The notes under the pieces were generated by a model that was given only the letters and a program-made list of their open reading frames with translations, ran no database searches and was not told the DNA's origin. From Alisma plantago-aquatica (taxonomy: Eukaryota > Streptophyta > Magnoliopsida > Alismatales > Alismataceae), in assembly GCA_963693085.1 (NCBI GenBank), contig OY856410.1, positions 883,830,335-883,894,334 of the forward strand: a stretch of DNA of 64,000 bases, read 5' to 3'. Numbering within the stretch: position 1 is the first letter of the stretch; each line of letters starts with the position of its first letter. Shown piece after piece: positions 55,968-64,000 of this stretch. The position numbers were made by a program, and so were the translations under genes.

Positions 55968-57485
55968 TAAGATATCTTCCATACTTGCACATTATTTCTG
56001 TTCAACAATTCATGTAATAAATATAAGCATACCCTAATTATGCTTTTCTATTAAGTGAAAATGCCCACTCACTAGGGCAGAAACAACTCATAAAATATGT
56101 TGCCCATCTTGTTTAATTGATCAAAGTAATTTATAGAATATTTTTCATACCATAATTAGGTGAATTAGTCCAAATCAACTCAACATAGATCAAATAAGTC
56201 TTATGACAAACTTCAACTAATACACCTTCATGAATCAACATTTTTCTTCAACTCACCTTCAATTCCACACTAAGAACTTGCACACACTAAAAACGATTGG
56301 AGGAAAAGAAAAACTTTAGGTAGGATTTGAACCAAATATGTGGATGAATTTCTATGAGATGTAACATACTAAAAGAAAATCAAAACACATGGTTTTTATC
56401 ATTACATACCAATAATATCTATAAGGTTGTAGTACACATGATGCTTGAAATCACTAAGTCATGCAACTTTGATAATTATTAATGAAGAGTTGACATGCAT
56501 ATTACACTTGTAGTAATACATAGAGGTGCTAGCTTAAAGAACTAAACACATATTTTTTCTTAATATTTCACTTCTGACAGTACAAGTCAGTTGTCTTCTT
56601 AGAATTAGGACAACTTTTTCGTAAGCCACTCTATCTCTTTTTGAGTCTATAGAATTTTTTAGACCATCATTTTTTTGACCTAGACTGAACTTGACTTCTT
56701 AAACTCTATCTCAACTTGGAGACCACCTATAGAAAACATTTAGTCTACTCCACAAGTGGTTCGGATTATTGGTTCTTGACTTCCTAAAAGATTCACTCTG
56801 ATAAAACATGGATTTTATATTGCTTGGTCATTTTGAACAAGTCAAGTGACTTCTTAGGTAAAGTCATTCTTGTTACGATCCATACCATATCAGAATTACC
56901 CAAATAACATCAGAAAAAAGTTGACCATTTCTAAGTCGTTAGCATATGCAAACATCCCTATCTCTATTTGAAACCCTAGTCTAACTCCTAATCATGATCA
57001 TACCTTAACTTGTGAGTTGGTCTTGTTATTTTAGTGCATTCCTGAAATCCAACCCTACTAAAGATTCACAACTTACTTAAAGATGGGGGCCAGTTTTCAT
57101 ACAAGAATTCCTTTCAACACAGTTCACTCATCAACTTATAAATTATAATTGTTCTCAGAGAATAATTGTGAATTTAGATGATGAACAAATTAATATATAT
57201 ATATATATATATTAAATTCATCGTAAATTCCCTGCAGTCATGACCATGTTCACCCTCAAATATCTCTATGCAATATATATCTATGTATATCATGAACATC
57301 GGGTCACATACTTGTTACAAGAGACGTTATCATGGGCTCATTTTAGTTCTCATGAAGCTCGTACTTCTCTCTGTATGGATTAATTTTCTTACTCTGGTAA
57401 CTTCCTCCTCACCTAATAATAGTTTCCCAACCTTTAACAGACAAATTTCTAGAATATCGTTATTGGTCCATTTAGCTTACTCCTC

Positions 57486-57560
<75 letters not shown>

Positions 57561-57645
57561 CTCATCACTATTGGATCATTTTTTACGTAAAGATACTCAT
57601 TCCAACACAGACTCATGGTTCTAACCAAATCCCTATTTGCAGGTT
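55968..57645 (+). repeat. Direct-repeat unit E, second copy
   Basis: See the first copy. It contains (AT)n at 57192-57213 and 57488-57559 and ends 'ctaaccaaatccctatttgca'. It lacks the LINE. The 118-codon frame at 57268-57624 runs through the microsatellite (Ile-Tyr repeats) and is not a gene. Confidence 0.7.
57488..57559. repeat. (AT)36 microsatellite
   Basis: Uninterrupted dinucleotide tract at the position matching the LINE-bearing tract of the first copy. Confidence 0.95.
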
Positions 57646-57789
57646 TAATTTGAATTGATCAATTGGACTAATTAGATTTTTTTTGGTCTCATTAATGTTA
57701 TCTCAGATTAGGAATGGGGTGTTAAAATTAGATGCTTATTTGATGAACATTTAAAAAGGTCCAACCTTTTATAAATTCCATTGATGGTT

Positions 57790-59812
57790 TAGGCCTAAGT
57801 CCCTTATGTCCTTGTCGTACTTTTTGACGCATGATTGTTCCCGAAGAGGGTCCTTGTAAGATGTTCCAACCAGATTTCATCAGGTTAGCTTGGTATCTAT
57901 CTTGTAATCATTGGATGCCTAAACTGTCATCTAGGATTGGGGGGGGCACAATATCCCATCTATCCCAATATTGTCTATTGATAATATCTTTGGACTCCCC
58001 AAGGAACCCCTCTATCTTCCTCTCTATGTCTCTCAAAATGCTTTGGGTACCGCACATGCATTCAGGTTATGGGTAGGGATGACTGAAATAACAAATTTAA
58101 CTAAGATAATCCATCCTGAAAAGGAGATGATTTTCCCATCCCAATATGTTATTCTCTACTTGATTTTATGCGTAAGACTATCAAAGTGTCTAATCAAGAC
58201 CCTACCTTTGATCAAAGGGATGCCTAAATAGGGAATTTGGTCATTGTCTTTACAGCAACCCCATGTTTCTAAAATATGTGTTCTCCTAAGGTCAGAAATC
58301 TTATCAATAATGACCAAAGATTTCTCTTTATTTACCTTCTAACCTGAGTAGAGCTCATAATTTGTAAGGGCTGCTTCTAGATACTCTTTGGAGTTACCCA
58401 AAAGGTTAAGGAAAAGGGATCAAATCATCTACAAACATGAAGTGGTATGGGGTTACCCCCTCCCCGCATGTTTTAAACCTCTCAATTCTCCTGCTATCTA
58501 CCTCCCTCTTAATGTATCTCTCCAACACTTCTTGTGAAAGGATGAAAAGGAACGGTGAGAGAGGGTCACCTTGTCGCAGTCTCCTGGATGACTGAAAGAA
58601 CCCATCTATCTTACCATTAATTAAAATTGAGAATCATGATCCTCTAATAATGTTCATAATGACCTTGATCATAGTTGAATTGAAACCAAGCGTTCCTAGT
58701 ACGTTCTCTATGAACTCTACTCTATCTTGTCAAACACCTTTGACATATCTACTTTGACTACTATATTGTCCAAGCCTTCCCTCCCTAGGCTAATGTCATG
58801 GATGATTTCTTGTTCCAAATGAATGTTGTCACTAATTTTTTAAGGGGAGACAAGTCTAGGGGTGTAGGTGGACAACCTAGATAAGTGTACCCTTGACACG
58901 ATTCTAAGGGATACATTACCTACACTAATAGGTCTAAACTATTTCATGCTCTCTAGTTTGTCATCTTTGGGTATGAGGACTAGCTTGACACATTTAAGGC
59001 TCCTATGAACATCAAGACCTTTAAGGCAATGATTAGCTAATTCTACAACGTCCTCTTTCACTATGTCCCATGCAAATTGGTAAAAGACTACTGTGAATCC
59101 ATCGGATCCCGGTGCATTGTCCACATCCATTTGCATGACCACCTCTCTTTCCTCTATATCAATGAAAGGTTCTAACAGCATAGCATTGTCACTATCCTGG
59201 ATTATTTGATCGAGAATTCTAGTATAAGGATCTGTGTCCAGTGACCCTTCTGATGTAAAGGTTGTAGAGAAAACATTGATGGCCTTCAACATGACCTCTT
59301 CCTCCCCTATCACCCAATTTCCATCGTCCTTCCTAAGTTTGTCTATTTTAGCTCTCATCCTCCTCTCTTTAACATGTGCATGAAATATACTCGTGTTTTT
59401 ATCCCCTTCTTTAATCCATCTTATCCTCGACCTCTCCTGATAGTAGCATTCTTCTCACCTTTGTAACTCCTCTAATTATGATTCCGCTTGGTATAGATCA
59501 TTCAGCTCCTCTAATGTCGAGGAGGGACCGACTCTTAATTGAAGGGATTTTACCAATTCCTCACTCATCCTCACCCTATCTATTATATTTCCCACTACTT
59601 CTCTATTCCATATCTTTAAGGCTCTTTTATGTTTTTTTTGTTTTTCATAGATCCTATAAGATGGGTCTTCCCAATTATCTAAAGTCTATTTTTCTCTTAC
59701 CAAATCTAGGATGGTAGGGTGTCTAAACCACATTTTAAGGAATTTGTACCCGAAGGTTTGGCACCCTCCCATCCCAAGGACATTCAAAATAGCAATAGGA
59801 AGTGGTCAGATA
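57790..59812 (-). pseudogene. L1-type LINE, endonuclease end to RT, minus strand
   Basis: Read on the minus strand: the end of the endonuclease (VSDHFLLLF and a shifted GMGGCQTFGYK, about 59795), WIKEGDKNTSIFHAHVKERR (59420), then an open stretch 59358-58939. That stretch has MRAKIDKLRKDDGNWV, MQMDVDNAPGSDGFTVVFYQ and SLKCVKLVLIPKDDK. Next come a damaged PISVGNVSLRIVSR (58930), VKVDMSK.FDK (58740), LRRLRQGDPLSPFLFILSQE in broken frame (58570), FVDDLIPF (58425; catalytic FADD now FVDD) and YLGIPLIKG (58220). It stops near 57790 in the thumb region without a poly(A) tail, so both ends are lost. Its 5' side is cut by the gypsy LTR beginning at 59815. Confidence 0.8.
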
Positions 59813-59814
59813 CC

Positions 59815-61357
59815 TGTTGTGTGGTTTCCACCTCAACTTTTCACATATTTTCATACACAAATTTAGTTCATTTTGTTCTCATTTAGCCTCTTATCATATC
59901 ATTCTTGCCACTTTTTTGTTATTTTACTTATCACATGATGTGTATTGCATATTTGCATCAAAGGAATCAAATTGGAGGTTTTCCAACTCAATTTCATCTT
60001 ATTCGGGATTTCTCCAAGCCTTGCAACATCCAAAACATTGAAATTGCTGAAACAACAATGCACACGCCGTGTCTTATTTAAGACACAGGGTGTACATTTC
60101 CAGAATACCTATTTCTGTGATCACTGAAGAAAAGTACATGATGTGTCCATAAAAGACACGACGTGTACTTGGGAATTCAAAATCGAGTCAAGCCTTTCTG
60201 GAAAAGTACATGGCGTGTATTAAATCATACACGGCGTGTATTAAATCATACACGGCGTGTACCAGGGCATTTAGAACCGAGTTCAGCCTTTCTAGAAAAG
60301 TACATGATGTGTATTAAATCACACACAATGTGTATTTAACACAGAAGCAACCGTCGGAGATAGGACACGTCGTGTCCGGAGAAAGACACGACGTGTGCCT
60401 GTCAGTTTCAGAAAAATTTTCAAATACGATTCCTTTCGTTTTAAAAGAGGAAACTACTCAAAGGAGCAGTTTTTTTTGGTCATTATTCAAAACTCTTTCA
60501 TCCCAGAGCAAGGCTAGAGAAAGAAGGGCAATTTTAGAGGTAGAAGAGGGTGGTTTCTTACAAAAGAACTCAAATTTTTGTTCTTTCCTTCTCCAAGCTT
60601 CTTCTCCAAGGTGTAGATGAGCTTCTTCACTCCACCAAGCTTTGTGGGAGAGAGGTTTGTCTGGTTTGGAGCAGCTTTAGAAGTGGGATTTTGTCCTCAA
60701 GTAAGAATTCTACCTTTCTTTGGTTACACCTTTGGATTACTTAGCTTTTCCTTCTCTAAATCATGTTGAATTCTGAAAATTCTACACATTTTCTATTGTG
60801 CACTATCATGGAGAGTAGTTTTATGCTCTTTTGCTTGATCTAAGAAGATAGGTGGGAGAGTAAGGAGGTACTCTCTTGGTAACTCCTTTACCATGAGAGT
60901 GGAAATTATGGAGTTGAGGAGTAGGTTTGTGATCCAAAATGAAATTCATACATGGGAATGTTGAATTGAGTTAGGATCGTTGTACTTGCACCGAGAGGTG
61001 AAGTACAACATACAACTCTCCTTTAAAATAAGTGCTTAGTATGTTTAAATTTCATGCTCCTATTGTATGCTATGATATGTGAATGAAATCCTAAGTCCAA
61101 GATTTTTCTATATCTAATTTTTAATCTCCTTTAGTAATCCATTATTGTTTTTTTAATTCTAAAATTTTAGTCTAATCAACCAAATCACCTTTAAAATGGT
61201 CTAGATTGTTGAACCTTAGCACTTTTGCATTTAATTGATTGCTTAAGCTCCTTGTGTTCAATCTCAACTACAACTACTTCTGTATACTTGCGGAAATTGG
61301 TTAGTTGAGTAAAAGATCTTTGTTAAGATTGAAACCCATTAGTGTAGTAAACCAACA
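59815..61357 (+). repeat. Gypsy 5' LTR
   Basis: 1543 bases, starting TGTTG and ending CAACA, an inverted terminal pair. It is bounded on the left by the LINE and on the right by the primer site. Contains the ACACG/CGTGT repeat array (60061-60395). The second LTR is not in the window, so the left edge rests on the terminal pair and the end of LINE homology. Confidence 0.68.
60061..60395. repeat. Array of ACACG-n-CGTGT palindromes
   Basis: About ten copies of an 11-base near-palindrome ACACGnCGTGT or decayed forms (acatgatgtgt, acacaatgtgt). Examples are near 60063, 60138, 60155, 60211, 60229, 60247, 60305, 60367 and 60385. Pairs are joined by 8-12 base spacers such as attaaatcat. It lies in the LTR upstream half. 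Confidence 0.75.
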
Positions 61358-61363
61358 AGTTTT

Positions 61364-61381
61364 TGGCACCATTGCCAGGGA
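61364..61381 (+). other. Gypsy primer binding site
   Basis: TGGCACCATTGCCAGGG, a decayed form of TGGCGCCGTTGCCGGGG, the conserved site after the 5' LTR of Athila-like and related gypsy elements. Confidence 0.82.
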
Positions 61382-61509
61382 GATACGGTCAATCTAATTA
61401 GAGTAACAAGTGCTAATTATTATTCGAGACTAGATCATCATTACCATTTTCAAATTTCCATATATGTCTTAGTTGTGTTCTAAATTTTTCTTGCAATTTT
61501 TCAGTTTGT

Positions 61510-63480
61510 ATGTGTCACTCGCAAAGAGGTCTTCAAACATCAGTGTTGTTAGACCTTGAAATCAAGCGTACCCTTTCAAGCTTAAGAATAGAAAGGAGAG
61601 TAGAACAACCACTACTAAGAGGTGTTCCACCATCATCACCGCCACCATATTCTTCACCTTTTGAAGAAGCTACACCAAGTGATCCAACCATGTAGGACGA
61701 CCGTCCTTTGAAGGATTTCACAATGACAGACGCCAAAAACATATGTGGGGCCATTGACCTACCTGCAATTGAAGAGAACAATTTTCTATTGCTCCTTCCA
61801 TCATGCAGATGATACAACAGAACCGCTTTTGAGGTACAGTAAATGAAGATCCAAATCTTCATGTGGCTGAGTTTTTGGAGTATATGAATACTTTTTGAAT
61901 CAACGGTGTATCCGCAGAAGGAGTGAGACTAATGCTATTTCCTTTCACCCTAAGAGATAGAGCCAAGGCATGGATTTTGTCTCTTCCAAAGAGGTCAATC
62001 AAGAGCTGGGACCAACTTCTAAATGCTTTCCTTGCAAAGTATTTCCTGCCAAGCAAGACAACACAACTAAGGAATCAGCTTACCAACTTCTCACAAAATG
62101 ATGGAGAAACTCAATATGATACGTGGGAGCAGTTTAAAGACCTTCAACGTCTTTGCCCCCACCATGGGTTGACCAACTGGCTGCTACTTCAAACGTTCTA
62201 TAATGGTCTGTTTGACAATACTCGATTGACACTAGATGCTGCAGCTAATGGAGCATTGATTACTAAGTCTTATAGAGAGGCTTATGACATCATTGAAGAC
62301 ATATCCCACAACCATTGTCAATGGGGATCAGATAGGAGAGAAAAATCATCCTCTAAAGCTTGTTCTTCAACCGAGAGGCAAGGAGGGAAGCATATTGTTG
62401 ATGCCATTGATCTTATTGCTGCTAACCTTGATGTTCTTACACAAAAGTTTGAGAAGATGACTACATTGCAAATCCAATCAACTGAAGTGATTTGTGAAGC
62501 TTGTGGTAACTAGGGACATACTTCTTCCTCATGCTTTGTTCCTAACATGAATGAAGGGAGCCTAGAACAAGCCAATGTCGTTGGGATGTAGGGGAATAAG
62601 CAGTACAATCCCTATTCCAACACCTACAATCTAGGATGGAGAGATCATCTTAATTTCTACTATCAAAACACAAGAAATGCTCAGAACTTCCAACATGGAC
62701 AGTAGCAACTGCAACAACAACAACACTTTAACTGGAAAAACAATGGAAATCCATCGGGCTTCAACAACAATAAGGGTTACCAAGAACAACATCAACCCCA
62801 AAGTTCTTCCTTAGAGGCCATGATGGAGAAATTTATCTCCACACAGATGCAACAGAATGAAGAGTTAAGGAGCAACGACAAGCTCTTGAAGGACACGATT
62901 GCTCAACTCTCTCAAAAAGTGGAGGGCATTTCCACTCACACAAGAATGTTGTAAAATCAAATTGCCCAACAAGCTTTGACACAACAAAAGAACACCCAAT
63001 CTGGTTCTCTTCCAAGCCAATCAGAGGTGAATCCAAGACAGCAAGGTAATGCCATCACCTTGAGAAGTGGAGTTGAAATCCACAAATCTTCTTCACCCAA
63101 GGAGAAGAATACAGAAATCACCGATGATGAAAAGCTTGACACTCCTACAGAAGATAAAGGTAAAGGTATAGATGAGGTACCACCTTCCTTTAGGGAAAAT
63201 GCACCATTTCCACAAAGACTTGCAAACACGAAGGAGGACTCAAAGTTTAGGAAGTTTATGGACATTCTAAATAAACTTCATGTCAACCTTCCATTAGCTG
63301 AAGTTATTGCAGAGATGCCTTCATATGCCAAGTTCCTAAAAGACATCCTTACTAAAAAGAGGAAGGTAGACCAAGTGGAGACTGTGGTGCTTTATGAAAT
63401 AACCAATTCTATCATTCAGAATCGACTCCCTGAGAAGCTAGATGACTTGGGAGCCTTCACTCTACCATGTAAGATCGGTG
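61510..63480 (+). pseudogene. Gypsy Gag (retrotrans_gag type), with stops
   Basis: The best-kept part is 61923-62513: MRLMLFPFTLRDRAKAWILS followed by LPKRSIKSWDQL, FLAKYFLPSKTTQLRN, ETQYDTWEQFKDLQRLCPHH and TFYNGLFDNTRLTLDAAANG. This is the core of the retrotrans_gag domain ('LRDRAxxWxxSLP...W..L...FL.KYFP'). The N-terminal part (GAIDLPAIEENNF near 61742) is broken by stops. A CCHC knuckle (CEACGN-stop-GHTSSSC, 62499) has a TAG inside it. Gln/Asn-rich and acidic linkers follow, then PFPQRLANTKEDSKFRKFMD (63207), the conserved region before protease. At least five in-frame stops. Confidence 0.82.
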
Positions 63481-63830
63481 ACACACTTTTGACAAAGGAC
63501 TTGTAGACCTCGGTGCTAGTATCAGTATCATCCTGTCTACTCTGTGGAAAGAGCTAGATCTTGGAGATCTAAATCCTACAAAGATGGCCATTGAGTTGGC
63601 CGATCATTCCATCAAATACCCAAAAGGTATCGTGGAGGATGTGCTAGTGCAGATTGGTAAACTCTATATCCCTTTTGATTTTGTAGTGCTAGATATGGTA
63701 GAAGTTCCTTCAAACCCCATTCTTTTGGGAGACCTTTCCTTAGAACTGTTGGATGCCTAGTTGATGTTGGTGAAGGCAAACTCACACTCTGAGTTGGCGA
63801 GGAAGCCATGGAGTTTTTTGTATATGATTC
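63436..63830 (+). pseudogene. Gypsy aspartic protease, frameshifted
   Basis: DLGAFTLPCKIGDTLLTKDL leads to a stop at 63504. One base out of frame the catalytic motif follows as DLGASISIIL (about 63508; family 'DLGASISLMP'), then MAIELADHSIKYPKGIVEDV (63584), IPFDFVVLDM (63669) and PILLGD (63718; family 'PLILGRPFL', Arg lost). A single-base deletion near the motif separates protease from gag. RT and integrase would lie beyond the window. Confidence 0.78.
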
Positions 63831-64000
63831 TATGAAAGCACCCTCTCGTGTAGAAGAAATCTGTTTTATAAACTCTATTGATTTTTTTGTAGAAGAAGAT
63901 CATGATATTGCCAACTTGATACTGAATTACTGTGATGATAATAAAGGTATGAATAATGGATCTGGAAATTCTGGGGTATTTTCTATTGCTAAACCAGATG

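Larger units (their letters stand above)
59815..64000 (+). mobile_element. Ty3/gypsy element with TTGGCACC-type primer site (5' part; runs off the window)
   Basis: LTR (59815-61357), primer site, gag and protease are present in order; RT onward would be beyond 64000. The primer site and Gag type are those of the non-chromodomain plant gypsy group (Athila/Tat-like). It inserted into the minus-strand LINE, whose frame ends at the LTR edge. The left target site is ATACC (59810-59814); the right one is outside. Stops and one frameshift in gag-protease show that it is inactive. Confidence 0.8.

Noticed and set aside
57268..57624. 118-codon plus-strand frame
   Set aside because: Much of it is Ile-Tyr repeats read from the (AT)n tract; not a protein.

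Overview
The window looks like repeat-filled nuclear DNA of a flowering plant with a large genome. I find no host gene. Nearly everything I can name is a transposable element, mostly decayed and often one inside another. The plant call rests on plant-specific elements (a Sirevirus-like Copia, a 5S-bearing Cassandra TRIM, a CACTA/En-Spm transposon with tnp2, a gypsy element with the TTGGCACC-type primer site) and on a piece of mitochondrial-type 26S rRNA embedded in nuclear repeats. I cannot name the species.

Layout. 1-3732: AT-rich, with a possible gypsy gag fragment at the left edge. 3733-14984: a block bounded by two diverged ~0.7 kb direct repeats, holding a decayed L1-type LINE. That LINE was split by a young gag-only Sirevirus-like element (5671-11339, LTRs of equal length, target duplication CCTTT). 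14985-21378: tail of Copia element A (RT/RNase H remnant plus 3' LTR); its LTR was split by a decayed RT element of the QQGDPLG type (16779-19680). 21666-46465: Copia element B, bounded by CAAAG target duplications. It contains a mitochondrial 26S rRNA fragment, a Cassandra TRIM in its RT, and a 3' LTR split by a gypsy-like solo LTR (31665-44685), itself split by a 9.8 kb CACTA transposon (34202-44014). 46745-50830: three copies of one gypsy LTR, two of them head to head, with pol debris. 52360-57645: a ~1.7 kb sequence present twice; the first copy has a 5'-truncated LINE with an uninterrupted RT frame set in an (AT)n tract. 57790-59812: another LINE on the minus strand. 59815-64000: 5' LTR, primer site, gag and protease of a gypsy element that runs off the window.

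The best-preserved coding system is the CACTA element. Its minus strand carries a tnp2-type transposase with one in-frame TGA, followed by a multi-exon gene joining a TnpA/Transposase_24-like region to a Ulp1-type cysteine protease. Repeated GGCGTCGG/CCGACGCC motifs lie at both ends and a long fold-back lies just upstream of tnp2. The matched target duplications give a relative order of insertion: Copia B, then the solo LTR, then CACTA; and separately LINE, then Sirevirus-like element.

Limits: pairings, domain names and exon edges were read by eye. Family names rest on remembered conserved motifs, not on searches.
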